The notes: a model not told the origin generated them from the letters alone. 64,000 nt of DNA from Poronia punctata (GCA_022579005.1 MU401458.1:248001-312000), one strand, 5' to 3'. Counted from the first letter of the stretch, positions 10,648-24,062 are shown. Made by a program: numbers and translations.

Positions 10648-13600
10648 GATGTCATGTTTACCTGCGGGGAGGGTAGGTATGCCGTACAGGCGAAATGTGT
10701 AGTGCCTCGACCCGCCAGCTGCTAGAGCTGTCGTCAGAACATATTTCTAATAAATACCCCCTACCTCACTTGTCCATAATAAGGGACTTGTGCGTGTAAT
10801 AGCCAGATACCAGGTCACCATGACATTTGCACAAGAACCTCATGTCACTCATAGATTAACGTTGTAATTGCATATTTGCTGCTTGAGATTCTGTTACACC
10901 TTGCAGACGAGTCAAGGACTCGCATATGAAGCTATATTGAGCTAGATCCTCTTGGATGATTTGACCAGAGCTGGATGGTATGAACCCAGGTAGGGTCCTA
11001 CACCGACGCCTTAACCAAAGCTCAGTAGGGCTTCTCATCTACGAGTAGCTTTCCACCCAGGCTGCCAGGACCTTCTCCAAACTTGGTATATTGGCAAAAT
11101 AGTGGGATTACGTTTTCTCATTGTCTACACGTATTTAGCAAGAATACATATACTACAAGTACCCCCGAGGCCCCAACGGCGCGCTGTCTTTCATAGCCAG
11201 GGGTTGCAACAACTCAAAGGCTACTTATTTCGACGTCGTCCAAGGGTCCTGCTCACCGTCACCCATCATCACGGTTCCCTTGCTCCTCTCAGTTAGACTA
11301 CAAAATGGAGCCTTTGGGCTGTGAAGACATGAGCTAGGTAGAGTATGGGGGTAGGTACTTCAATAGGTCGAGCATATACGCAGTAATTATTTACTCACGT
11401 AGGTACTCGGGAGGAGTAGGTATATTCCCCCTCCCTTCCTCCAAGCCCGGACCCCTCCCATCTAACCGAAGATAGATGTTAGGTAATACACCAACTGACT
11501 AACCTACTCAGGTCAGTCGATACCCCAGGACCCCCAAGTCTTGGAGTTCTTACTTGCAGGGGTATTTGTACAGCGATCCTCAACGCACGTTCTCTATATG
11601 GTTGGCTGAAACAACAGTTTCTCGTGTCCATTATTGGTATGTGCTCCAATTGGGGTCCCGGATCTGGTTGCGAATTACCTAGCCTATCTTGTCGCTTTGA
11701 TAACATGGGACCGTAGGAAAGGCTAAGGTTAGGTACATTTCACACACAAAATACTGTACAGTACATGGAATACCCTCTTAAAATATTGTGTATATGATTA
11801 TACACGCGTGTTAAGACGCTTTTTACTGCCTATCACGCAAATTATATAGCATGATAGATAACAATGCGAATACTTTCTGGTATTAATACGACTTACGAGT
11901 ATGTTCTGTACATGGTGGTATTTAAATAGGGTGAGGTTACTAGGTCGTAGCCGGACAGGGTAGGTACTAACCCCCCGACCTCCGGGTCACCAATCCTATA
12001 ACATCCCGGCTACTCAGGCAAACTTATTATATGCAGATACATGGCTCCTGTAACTACGTGTATAGGCATAGGGCTCTCATTTGCCAGCACAGCCTCAATC
12101 GCCCAAAGCGTCCCCAGCCAGGGCCAGTGTTTCACCAAAGTCACCTGCTCATAAGGTACACCCTTAAAATGGCCATGAATCGAAAAGAAAGAGGAGGCCT
12201 GTCATCACCGTCGTCATCATAGTCTCCAGAATATAGGCCGATGAGCAAGTGCCTATACTTATGGGTACATGTAGAAACAAAGTCATGGCTTGAAAACCGC
12301 ATTGCCATGACGGAACTGTCACCAACAGCAGCCAACAGAAAATGGCTGGTAAGTAATAGCAAATGGCGCTTATAATGATAAAGTATCGTCAAATCAATTC
12401 AACTACACATATATATGCAAGGTGCGCAAACCTTGGTGTATGGGATATGTACCTACCTGCTTTGCCTGCTTTCTAAGCCTAGCGCTCTTCAAGTCGATTT
12501 TTTTCTCTGTGTTTTGAGCAGATACAACGTTTCATGATCTCCGGTATCAGTCACGCAAGTTGGGCTCTGTCCACGCCGCAACAAACATTTATACTCTAGT
12601 TTGAAGAGATATCAATCTGCCGCCGAGGCCCCCACAAATGAGCTGCCCAAGGAAATCCCAATAGCGCAATTTGCTTGGGTAGCCCACCCCTCGTCCCAAG
12701 AATAAATTGACGTTGATTGCAGGAATAGACGATCGCGCAAAAAACCGTTCCACTTGCCGTTGACGCGCTATTATACTCAGTAAAAGTTCGGACGCTACAT
12801 TTTCCCAGTGGCTCTTCCCTTGGAGGTTACAACGCCGCAGGACTTGCTCCGGACCATTCATAATTGTCGTTTGATTTTCTTTCTCCAGCGCACCTTGCTG
12901 CCACGTATTATGCACAATTCACACTTCCCTGAAGCGGTTGGTCGACGTTGTTGTGTGTGTCGCCAGTCACAAAATCCACTTGGGAGCGCGCTGCAAAAGC
13001 TCTTGCAGAAGTTTATGCATTGGGAAGAGGGGGTGGGCGGTGAACGAATAATTTGCAGCGAAAATTGTGGGCTGGATCGAGGCCAAGCTACCGCTGGGAG
13101 CCTCTCGACTTTTTGATTCGCGACGCGGGCCCTGGTTCTCTGCAAGACATGCCTCAGTACCTTACCAGTAGAGTACATACGGTATTGATGGAATCAAGTC
13201 CATAGACTGCAAATGGTTTCTTTTACTCTTAGCCATCACACGTCGCCCTGCATATTACCTACCTCAAGTCTTCCGCCCTCGCCCCGAGTCTATCACATCG
13301 TCTCGCCAGTCATTTCGTTTCCATATCCTAATTCTCCATCCGCTCGACTTGTATCTAATCAATACTACGAGTAACATCCTACAACAGTTCAGAACAGATC
13401 CCAAGGGTCGTCGCTGGATTGACTGGCTGTCTAGCGTGGTGTAGGTGGATGATTCTCACAGGGACCCCATGTTGGCTTCTCGAAAAATCTTACCTTGTTT
13501 AGCCTAGTGCTAGCTTGGGGCCAACATGTACATGTTAGTGGAAGCTTAGCAGCAAACATGTAAATGCGCTAGAAAGAACCAGTGTTTTTCGGTATCCTGT

Positions 13601-16600
13601 GGGATGATAGCTGAGTAAGAGTACATATAAGGTACTTCGTCGAGTATCGAATATACATGCTGCAGCTATGATTATTCAGCAAAGGAGCAAATCGACTTGG
13701 ACTAATAAATGCAAGCAACCGATTTGCTAGGAATTTGGCCGGTTGTCGCTATATATAGTATATGGCTTGACGCTAACGGCCACTAAACCCAGCGAGTTAT
13801 CGATCAGGCAGGGTCATGCTCGCCCCAACCTTTCTTCAAGTTGGAACTTGTACGTGTACACTACCTACCATGTTCCCCAGTTCAGACGCCAGTTTACAGG
13901 TGCGACCGAAATGCAGGACACAGCGTACGTCGCTGTTTGTCAGATGGTCGGAAAATATTATCGCACCCTTCACCATTTCCTGCCCATCCTGAGTCGCTTA
14001 CATTGCCGGCCAGGAAAGAGAAACACACCACTTCAGAGCCAAAAAGAAAAAAATCCAAGTCGTTGTCCCGTAAACGCACACTCAAGATTACAACTAGCCA
14101 GAAGTCACGTGTTGATGGGTCGTATTACACATACGTCTACGGAGGTACACTTGGAATTCTCGGCTTCCCAATCAGGACAGCCGGAGGAGAAAATATAGGG
14201 TACTATATATGACTTTGATACGTGTGTGTGCGGTTAATAGTATTGTGCCATGGCAACGATCCACAGGTGGAAAAGGTGAAGTGCAGCAATTCGAAGCGAT
14301 GGGTGGACCGACTACCTAGGTACTCTCCTCGGGTAAGTCTGCACCGACAATGCTAACCTTAACTGCTAGCCAGACATACCGCTATACCGCCATTTCCCCC
14401 AACATCACCATCTCTCGTACGAGACGAAGAAGAGTGTAGTGAGGTGTGGATTCTGTTCCACGACTAACACCCCTGTATGGTATTTCAAGACAAAGAACTG
14501 ACTGAACATCGTTCCAATCCGAATCCTCGGAAGATCAATCATACTGCCCTAATGATTGATCCAACTAGACGGCCGCTGGTACACCTACGCTAACACCCAA
14601 CAGTATAACAATGAACTAACAACAGCCAGTAAGATGTGGACGAACCACAAGTCGTTCATGTACAAAACAAGTTCTTGACCAGCGATCTCGTTAGCTCAGC
14701 AGCATCCGTACGACGATTCGGAATCTCTCGACCACCATGCCGATTATTACAAGCACATGTTCCAGTTACCATTGATCGTCGTGCTCCGAACTCGGGATTT
14801 CCTAGAGCTCGTTTGACCGAGATCGCCATACCCGGGCAGGACCTTGCCGTACGTTGACGTCCTGGACCAGGTAACTGTCCTCGGTTCTGTCAGCGGCCGT
14901 TCCACGGAACAGAACGAGTTATATACTTGCGGATATATACGCTTTCTATCTTTATCTGGGTAGGCGCACTGGAAATAAGACCATCATATGAAAAGATACC
15001 CCGTGCCGCAGTGGCACCGACGCCGTGCCATAATCCACCCTTGCGCCGTGCTCGGCTCAGTAGATGGCCGGTATTAGCTACCTACTCGCCTGCCATGTGG
15101 GCGGCCATGCAATATGCAGCCTGCAATTGCTTATTCGAGGGACTCTGAGCCTAGTACAGCAGTTTCTGCACATAGACATTTGACATCCAGGCCGTTCAGT
15201 CCTAAGGTCAATATTCTCAGCCTGTGAACCAACCGACACTACAAGCAGTCAGCCACATGTCTCACGGGTGCAGGTCCCAACACCGAGAACTATAGGGTAG
15301 CTGATTCCTTCCTGCAGGTTGCAGTAAGAAAAAGACACACAGATGCAAGCCACACCCAATGAATCGGGTCTCATCTATCAAGTTCTTATTTTATCGCCTG
15401 GATTTCTTTTTACCCTCATCTCTAAGAATAGGCCATATATTACCCGGCATGGCAATACCGGCCCATTCGAGAAGACGCGCAGCTGGGCAACCATCCATCT
15501 CAAGGCGACGGTAATAATTAATAAGCGCCCACCCAACCTACAAAACCCTTGCGTCACTGCGTGGTGCTTTTTCTGCCGTGACACGACAGTTGGTGAGCCC
15601 CACCGGCCACCGGCCACCGGTGGTACAGGAGGACGCCACGGATTCCCCATTACCCCTTTTCGGTACCCCCAGTGGGTAGCTCAGCTCCCTCCGTCTATAA
15701 CCCGGAAGGACACGCACGGCTTCTTCCACGCGGAATGGGTAAAAAACGGCCGAGTAAGGCCGAGGTAGGGGCAAGGGCTTGGTTTCATATCGGACAGTCA
15801 GTCAGTCACGCATTCCCGGTTGTAAACCCGTTACGAGATTCACATAGGACATTATTACTCACGATATATAGGTTTTACCTGCGTTTTCTTCCTCGGCCAA
15901 GATATTATATTTAGACCTTCGGTAATACTTGTACCCCTGGTTTTCACCGTACATTCTCAGGGATGTTGACCGCTCTTTAGCTCTGACCGGGAGCCTCCCG
16001 AGTATGTCTAACACTACCTCTAGGTATGTATCACCTATCCCGGGCCCGAAGAGGCTACCTGGCAAGATATATATGTGTAGAACGCTGTGTTTTGTAAGAC
16101 ATCCTCTATACCGCCACAGGCAGAACAGGCCTTAAACATCGCACCTACGGATTCTTTTCTTACAGTAACCGTTAACCTAGTAGGTAGGTAGTTAGGATGA
16201 CTATCTAGTAGCTTTTATTTTCGCCTAGTTGTACATATGTACATGCTTCTCATCTGTTGACAAGGGAGACATACCCTTTGTCCTCTCTCAAGGAGCCCTT
16301 GGAAGTGAAGTGAAGGGTAACACCTATCAGGCTAGGAAATTCTGACTTGTTGTAGGTGTCCAGACGTGCTCTGCCATGCGCCTCAGCCAGGTCATTAGCT
16401 TGGCCCTATAGGACTCGATGAGGTTTCATGTAAGAGACAAGCAGGTTTGATCAAGATATCAAGTAAAGAACAAAGAAGACCTAGGACTACCTACTTACCT
16501 AATGAGCCTACCTCTCTGGCTGACGTTGGATATTTCTTACCCCGTAATATTACATAATACCCAGCCCTAAACCATTGAGATTCTTGTTGATCTTGCATAT

Positions 16601-18563
16601 TTGTTTACTTATCTTGGCTTATTATCCATGTACGTACGTACGTATGGTACGTACGACACTTAGGACTTTACAATTCGGCCCCGGAAAGACCAGAGCTGCT
16701 ATAGGTTAAGCCTTCTGCGGAATAGGACCAACAGGTAGACACTCTAGTTTCGTCTTACTTACTTGCGTACCTACACCACGTTGATCGATCTAAAAGTGTT
16801 TACTATGTCTATGTCACGGGTTTCCGTCTACTCCTATCAAAACCTAATCTAAGTAACAGACAACGTAGGGCTAGACTAGGTGGAAGTAACGTTATCTTCC
16901 CCACGTGATATACCTACAGTACCTACCCATACACGTAGCTCTGAAAAGTACCAGTTAGTTAGTTAGTTGACCTATTATCATCAGCCAAAAGAAAGCAGAG
17001 GTTGGTTCTTCGTAGATAACTAGCTAAAAAAAAAGTTCGAATTCTAACCTGATGATTGGGTGGGAGTCGGACGGGATACAGGTAATATGTTGTCTAGGGA
17101 GGTTTGAGGCTGGTAACGGGGCCCGGTGCCATGGCCCCCGCCCGTTCCTTCACGGGTATGTATGTATTTATTCACACACCCGGAACTAAGACCAGTCCTA
17201 TCTAGTTCTGGATATGTGTACCTAGGTTAGACAGGTAGGTAAGGGAAAAGGGAATATTTTTGTTATCAAATATAAATCAAAACCATGCCGTCGATCTGTA
17301 CCAAGACCGTATACCGGGTGTTCTTTTTTTTCTCCGTTCTTTTCCATTCAAGGTTACCATTCCTTGGTGACTGGGAAATATGTCGCGCACGCACAGGGGT
17401 AGGTAGGTAAAAGTAAACAAATGATAATAATAATAAAAAATAGAAAATTATCACCAGTTTTACAAGCTTCCTTCGAGTACCCTACGCTAAGTTGGTTAAG
17501 TTAGGTCAGGAGTTTCAAGGGTCCACTACTTACCTACGGTAGTCAAACCGGCTAACACTGGAGCCGCCGCCATTAGAGGACTCCAGCATCCGGAAGCGGT
17601 AATATCTTTCAAAAACTTCACCCTGTTGAATCTGTTTAATGTAAGAAATTAGGCAGGTGAGAAGGAGAAACAAAAGAGCTAACCTCCTAGGCTAGAAAAC
17701 TTATCTACCTACCAAAGTCAAGATAGCTACATGCCTTTACTGTAAGTAGGGGTTGTTACTAGGTTAGCAGGGGTTTCCGGGGTAGGTAGGTAGGTCTTTC
17801 TCTACAGACTACTCGTACCTAGCTGAAGCATAAGAATAGAACAGAGAACTAACTACCTTGTCTACATACCTAGACTAGGACTAGGACGAGCGAGTAAAGA
17901 CTCGGTAATCGCGCCATTCTCTCGCTTGTCGGAAAGGAGCTTTTCAATCATCTAACCTAGGTAGGTATGTAAGTTGCCTACCTACTTGACAAATATTAGC
18001 TACGTTAACTCCTTCAACGTACAATAGAGACTACTCGTACCTACTTACTTGTACAGGTCGGCAGGACCGACTGCGCTACAAGATATACGTGTAAAAAGAC
18101 CTACATCGTAGCCAATTGGGCATTTCCCCTCTACAGGGAAAAAGCCTCCCTGGCAAACCAACTGGGTCTAACGAAGGATTCTTGAGTAGGACCGCGTTCT
18201 GTGCAGCAGTTACTTAAGTTAAGGAGGTTAAAATATGCCCGACACACTTCACTTCGACTTACCTTGCCAGGGAATAGGAGTTGAGACCTACTACTGCCTC
18301 TTTTTGGCAGATGGGTTCTTTAAAACTAGAGGATTTTTTGGGAACAACCAAACCCTTGTCGTCGGCAATAATATGTGCCGTTGCACTGCCACGATTGAAA
18401 AAGTTCTATAAGTACTAAAGTAAAGTTGATGTATAATTCGTACCTACTACCTAGCTTGCAGTATCCCGTTGCATGAGGACTTAGCATTATGCATAGGTGT
18501 TAGGTACCTTATGTACCTATTATTGTTGGTCGTTGTCATCATTCAGCTTCCATCTCGCCCACC

Positions 18564-18594
18564 CATTCATTTATTCATTCATTCATTCATTCAT
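18564..18594. repeat. ATTC tetranucleotide microsatellite
   Basis: About seven ATTC-type units, one of them a variant (ATTT), lie in intergenic DNA. Confidence 0.85.
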
Positions 18595-18800
18595 ACCTAA
18601 ACCTATCCTAAATTTTATGCCTCTTACCCCGGAACTTTTGCCCTTCCTGTCATTACTCGTAGGTTAGGTAGGTATTGAGAGGTTTGGACGCGCTCAGACG
18701 GCACCAATGTTACGTGACTTGGGAGATGTACCCAATCAGCACAGCCACCCCCCAGAGTTTCACTAAAAAGTTCATAAAGCTTAATTTAGCTACTTTTGCA

Positions 18801-18824
18801 CCTAACCTAACCTAACCTACCCTA
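18801..18824. repeat. CCTAA pentamer run
   Basis: Three perfect CCTAA units and a variant (CCTACCCT). The complementary unit TTAGG resembles but differs from the usual fungal telomere unit TTAGGG. Similar short runs occur at about 18885, 55610, 56205 and 56446. Confidence 0.7.
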
Positions 18825-19020
18825 GAAGCAGCAAGTTGCACCCGAGAGCTCCGATAGGGCAGACGCGACATATGTAAATGTACAGTTAGGTTAGGTGAGA
18901 TGCCATCACCAGGTCATGTTGGTCCAGTAAAGTAATTGGCTGTTAATCCCCTTTTGTGTCCTGCGTAAATACCCGGTAATGGGTGGATCTAGGAATACAT
19001 AAGTAGGTTAGGTAGATAAC

Positions 19021-19069
19021 TGATGATGATGATGATGATGATGATGAGGATGAAGACGAGGACGAGGAT
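19021..19069. repeat. TGA trinucleotide microsatellite
   Basis: Nine perfect TGA units (19021-19047) decay into GAA/GAC/GAG-type triplets. Confidence 0.85.
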
Positions 19070-20936
19070 GGAATGATGCGGCATGTTTCCTACCATGTAC
19101 ACGTATACGTAGGTAATGCCAAACGGTATTATCTACACGTATGTAAATAGACACTACCTAACCTACATAAGGTAAGGTAAGGACATAAACCGCATGCCGG
19201 AAGTACGAGTAGAAAGATAAAGGGGGTTCCTTTTATCGATTGGCGAAGAACCCGACAACAAACAAACTGACTGCCACGCCAAGGATCTTACAAACGGGCT
19301 TTTTTTTGTTGCACCGCCCCCTAGATGCAACAAGCCATAGCAAGGAGGTAGGTGGGTACCTACCTAGGTACCTATTTAGGTTGATCAGGGCTGTCAGGTG
19401 CCGTCGCGCCGCGTGGATGTATGTTGGGCCGGCCCAGGACTGACTGACTGACTGACACGTCACGTCACCCTTTTTGATCCACGAACCCACGTGACTGGGC
19501 CGATGGTATGCATACTCGTACAGAGAGGGTTGAGACAGCACTCGAGCGACCAGGGTTTTGAGATTCTGCATAGATAGAGATGAGAGTTGGACAGAAAGAT
19601 AATCTCAATCAAGACAGGGAGAAATGAAATGAAATAGCGTTTGAGTCTGTTACGAGGGGTGAGCAATATGAGTACTGTAGGTGAGGTCCTATCTATGTTG
19701 TAGGTATTTACTTTTCATTATAGACACTTGTTACCTATATCTGTAGAATTCTTTGGCGACCGACGTGCGCTGTGTACCTAACGTTTCCAAAGTCAACTAA
19801 CGGATGAAATAAAATCTGTTGTTGATAGTATGATGAGTTGTGAAGGAGGAGGTAGTAGTAAAACATGTATTACAGGGTAGGTAGGTACCTAAGTAAGGTA
19901 CCTAGGTATGCTGACTAACAGTAACGGGCTATCAGTAGCACGTTTATGTACCACATATTTTCGCCATGTTTTTTCACTTCTATTAAAATAGAGATATATT
20001 TTCTTGTCGTCACATAACGCTTAGCCTCGTACTCTTGGTCGCAATCCGGTGGTCGGTATGTAGAAATCATATCTAGCAAAGCATTCTTGCGCCCACGTAC
20101 CTACAAACTGTCAAGGTGAGTCAATCGCAATAGTAATCTATTTATCTCTTTCCCTACAGCATATAGCTTTCAACCTTTAGCGTAATCAGGACATCCAGTC
20201 TGATCGAGGTCGATAAAAACCGGGAAGGCCAGCAGGGTTAACTCGATGCTCAGATTCGAGCCCTGCCTCCTATCAAGAAAGACGACAACGTACTCACCTA
20301 GTTCCATTAATCTTCTGAATTCATGATAGGCGACAAGTTTCTAATTATCCAACGGTCTATATCTACGGACCACGAGGGTGTAAACTCGTGATAATACCTA
20401 ACGTACAAATACGTAGGCGGAGGTATGTAATACATGTATCTTTGAATCATGGCATTGAGAGACAGAGTAGATGGCCTCATATTAGGCCACCTAGTGGGAA
20501 ATGAACCCTACTTATTTCTGCGTCGTATTCGGTTCCGTTCACTCGCTACGAAACCATCTCCTACCCCTTTCGTGGTTAGGGGCACGCCAGTGCCGCCACA
20601 GGTAGCTATGGTGGATACCGCTGTAGAACAATGATTATGGGTAGATGATCAGTCCACAAGTCAGGATGGGCGTCCGCTTAAAGACCAGATACTCATAGAC
20701 AGAGAAAAGAGACGATCAGGGCGTATTTCCAAAAGAGCATCATATTATGCGCAGAGCCTTTGCTCAGATGTGATAGGATATAGTACAGTAAAGACTCCCC
20801 TCTCCTTTTCTGCTTCCGGGGATCTTTTGTTGTCTCTTCTCGTCTTTTGATTCTCCTATATAGATGAGAATCATGCTTCCGCACATGTTGTACACATGAT
20901 GATACATCAACTTCGACAGTACTATTGACAGGCCAC

Positions 20937-22449
20937 TTAACGACGCTTGGGAATGCCACGGATTCTCGTGCTGTACTTCCACAGACTCTTGTACTTGGGC
21001 TTGGACCTCTTGGCCTCCCAGCCTTTCAGCTTCTTAGGGCCCTTGAGCGAGTAGACGCGCTTGTGCTTGAACTGGATGTCGGCACCCGGCACACCGGCCC
21101 GCTCCATGACGCCCGCCGTACCTTCGTCCCAGATCGTTCGGAACAGGTTGACTCCGACGAGCTCTAGCGAGAACTTGTCCTTGAAACTCTTAAGACTGAA
21201 TCCATCACGGCCGCTGTATAACTCGCGCAGCTTCTCGACATCCAGGGTCTGTCCGGGTTTCTGTTCGAGAACGAACAAGGCCAGGCGGTGGTATGGCGCG
21301 CCCATCTGAGAAAAGGCGGGAAGCCAAGGGACGGCCAGCTGCGTCTCTTTGTTCACCTTGCCAAGGGGTAGCGACGGTTGGTCAGGAGCTATGGGCACGT
21401 TGGCGGCCAGATAATGACATCGGCGGTCGAAAGAGTCCGTCTCGGGATTGGGCACATCCAGATCCACCACCGCAACAGAAACCAGACGTTCGCCCGAGTT
21501 GAAGACCTGCACCCTCAAACGAGGAGGCACTTCGGACACTCTTGAATCTATGATCTTGCCGGGCTCCACCTTTACGCGGCGGAAAAAGAGCTGCACATCG
21601 ACACTGGGCTCTAGTTTGGGCAAGACATCAGGCACGATATTGAGTTGCTCTATGCGCTGGGCAAGCAGGCGGTAAGGCAGACCGCGCCATTTCTTCTCAG
21701 CTAAATAACGGTAGATGGGCTTATTCATGTCGCCTGCGACGTGGGTTAGCAGTTTACAGTTGGCTGTTGGGGTCCAATTGGGCACACGACAGGCCGCGTG
21801 GTAAGGGCAGCGACTTACCCAGTCCATCTTCAAATCTACGCTTGACAACGGGGTCATTAATATCGACGAGGATCTTCAGCTCCTCGACGTATTTTCTCAG
21901 ACTGGCAAGACGCAAGTCTTTCTTGCGCTGGCCACCAGGTAACTGGTCTGCTGGTGTTTCTTCGAGGCGCTTGATCTTGTCCAGTTCCTTGACGAGGTGT
22001 GCAATCTTCTCCTCCCGGTCCGCCTGCAGAATCTTGCGGGCTTCCTGGAAGCACTGGTAGGGCAGTTGCTCGAATGGCAGATTCTGGGAAGTACGAAGGG
22101 CGGCACGACGACGTCGGGATCCTACAGGAGGAGTACCCTTTCGCATAAGCTTTCTTTCGGCCCAGTGTGCCGTGGTTGTATTAGGGTCCATCAAGCGCTC
22201 CTTCATCCGCAGTTTCCCAGCTTCGTCGACAGCTGCCTCGAGCTTATCTAAAGAATTCGTCGATTTCGGTGTCGCTGGGGCATCCGAGCCAGTCTCGGGT
22301 TTCGAGGTCGGAGGAGTCTCGTCTCGCCGGGGGGTGGTCCTCGAGAAGGACCGGGCGAACGAGGCCGACGCCGTTTGTCGTATTAGGCCATGGCCATGCT
22401 GATGTATTGACTGTATCAGGGGTCTTGCAACCCTCTGACAACTTGACAT
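20937..22449 (-). CDS. MRPL35: Mitochondrial large ribosomal subunit protein mL38
   Basis: Two exons, 21819-22449 and 20937-21733, join in phase (GTAAGT donor, GCAG acceptor) to 475 residues. The N-terminus is basic and Ser/Thr/Arg-rich with few acidic residues (about 1-45), as expected for a mitochondrial presequence. A charged helical region (about 60-210) follows. The C-terminal half has the phosphatidylethanolamine-binding-protein fold characteristic of mL38, seen in the VAVVDLDVPNPE stretch, the CHYLAANVPI strand and the APYHRLALFVLEQ motif. The end is strongly basic (KKLKGWEAKRSKPKYKSLW). It would act in the central protuberance region of the mitochondrial ribosome. It is longer than the roughly 370-residue yeast protein, mainly in the N-terminal part. 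It is divergent to uL4m, whose start is 497 bp away. Confidence 0.92.
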
Positions 22450-22946
22450 GGCGCCGATTTAGGTGGGTGATGGAAAGGATTCGGTCAATTGCTATACAAG
22501 TGTTGTATAAGAAAAGACCGAATTATGCACGACAGTAAGGTACCCGTCCTCTCAATTGTAATTCTGGACTTTTTTCTGGCCAAGAGAAAAACGCGCCGGC
22601 TGAAGATACCCACTTTCTCTGCACTTATGCCTATAATGGGCATACGCTATGGGTACAGCAATATACTGTGAAAGATGGATGTTGAAATATGGGTCAACCT
22701 GGCTAGTCTAGCGTTTCTATTTGTCAAGTTTGGTTGGGCTTATACCGTATTTGGAGTCTGAGCTCTTACGAATAATTCAATAATTTTTCCGGGGGTTTGA
22801 ATTTGGATATACAACAAACATCCCGACATCTTGACCTTTTTGCAGTCTGATCTCGATGACGCAGAGAGACGACATCAACCATCAGCCGTCAATTACCTCG
22901 AAGTTTTGCCCCCCGGAGAACGATTGGCGCATAATAGTGCTGGGCA
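22450..22946. promoter_or_regulatory. Shared divergent promoter of mL38 and uL4m
   Basis: A 497-bp region separates the start codons of two divergently transcribed mitochondrial ribosomal protein genes, so it must carry the upstream elements of both. I do not recognise a specific box. Joint regulation is an inference from the arrangement. Confidence 0.6.
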
Positions 22947-24062
22947 ATGGCGACTAAAGGGATGAGAGGTCTCAACGAGGCCATGAGAAGCCTCAGTCTA
23001 GCTTCACATACGTGTAGAGAAGCGGCTTCTGTATGTCACGGATTCCGCATGCCCATAATCGCATGCTAACTCCTCTGCTTTCCCCCTAGATAAGGACCCC
23101 GACGAACACACTGATCCGGTCAATGGCTACCGAGGCCCCTCTTCCGCATACCAGTCCATTCGCGGCACCCCCACCACAAGCCAGCGACCTCTGGAGACCA
23201 GGTTCGTTCGACCCAGCTTCTACCGGAAATTTCTATACAATATCTAACATCATTTACCCCATATGTAGCGACTACGGTCCCCGTAACCATCTTCAACTTT
23301 CCCTGGAACGAACCACAACGCTTGGAGTCGTGGTCTTCGAAACATCTATATCTCCCCCTTCGCCGAGACATCCTACACTTGGCCGTCGTCTTCGAGGGTG
23401 ACAACACACGCCAAGGCACAGCGAGCACGAAGACGAGATATGAAGTACACGGCTCGCACAGGAAGTTACACGCTCAAAAGGGTTTGGGTCGTGCCCGAGT
23501 GGGCGACAAGCAATCGCCGCTGCGACGCGGTGGTGGCAAGACGTTCGGTCCCAAGCCGCGCGACTTCGGCACCAAGATGACGCGCAAAGCTTACGATCTG
23601 GCCTGGCGCACGGCGCTGTCGTATCGATATCGCCGGGGCGAGCTCATCGTGTGCCAGGACGGCATGGAGCTGCCCATGCCCGAGCAGTTCGAGGCTCTCC
23701 TTCAGCGTAACGAGATGCACGAGACCGGTGCCGAGCTCGAGGCCGGGTTCCGTGCCAAGTGGGCGAAGCAGGTCCTCGATGCCAATGACTGGGGTCGCCG
23801 GGCTGGCCGGAGCACCATCATCACTAGCACGCCTCGGGACGACCTGTTCGAGGCTCTCGATCTCGTCCCCAACTGGGGCCGTGCCTTGGATGTCGGCGAC
23901 GTCGATGTCAAGGACTTGTTGGAAACGGGCCGTATCATTGTCGAGCGTGAGGCTCTTTTGCAAATGATTGAGGACCATCAGAGCGATATCAACCGCAACA
24001 CCTATGTCGTCAACGCCTCCTTACCGAAGTCGCCAGTCAGTGGAGACATAATTGTCGAATAA
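22947..24062 (+). CDS. YML6: Mitochondrial large ribosomal subunit protein uL4m
   Basis: Three exons, 22947-23030, 23090-23201 and 23269-24062, join in phase to 329 residues. Intron 1 has GTATGT, a GCTAAC branch site and CCCCCTAG; intron 2 starts GTTCGT and ends TATGTAG. Exons 1 and 2 give a Ser/Arg-rich presequence. The body follows uL4: VPVTIFNFPWNEPQRLESW, a globular start RDILHLAVVFEGDN, then the extended loop KLHAQKGLGRARVGDKQSPL with RGGGKTFGPKPRDFGTKM that threads into the ribosome core, and the C-terminal globular part. It contributes to the peptide exit tunnel wall of the mitoribosome. Other in-frame ATGs lie at codons 6 and 13. The gene is divergent from mL38. Confidence 0.95.

Larger units (their letters stand above)
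7179..20936. other. 13.7-kb gene-poor region
   Basis: No intact gene can be supported. The DNA is dense in short words such as TAGGTAGG, CCTAACCTAA and TACGAGTA/TACTCGTA. Other contents are a 96-bp diverged direct repeat (7814-7982), a broken open frame at 8640-9290, T15 at 10633-10647, GTAC-rich alternating DNA near 16629-16654, a TTAG run near 16953-16969, an ATTC microsatellite at 18564-18594, a CCTAA run at 18801-18824 and a TGA microsatellite at 19021-19047. Open frames at 12589-13178, 13743-14212 and 15343-15914 have no recognisable domain and many stops around them. Confidence 0.5.

Noticed and set aside
12589..13178. Two minus-strand frames that might be spliced together
   Set aside because: No convincing in-phase donor/acceptor pair and no domain in the result.
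13743..14212. Two overlapping open frames of 151 and 123 codons
   Set aside because: Composition looks random, no motif, and no compatible spliced partner.
15343..15914. Cluster of open frames on both strands
   Set aside because: All three phases are equally open, with no recognisable domain; likely chance in GC-richer DNA.
18541..19069. Regularly spaced short repeats considered as a CRISPR array
   Set aside because: They are simple microsatellites without spacers; the window is eukaryotic.
20220..20290. Possible T-arm (ATTCGAGCCCTG)
   Set aside because: No cloverleaf can be drawn around it; the D arm and acceptor stem are missing.
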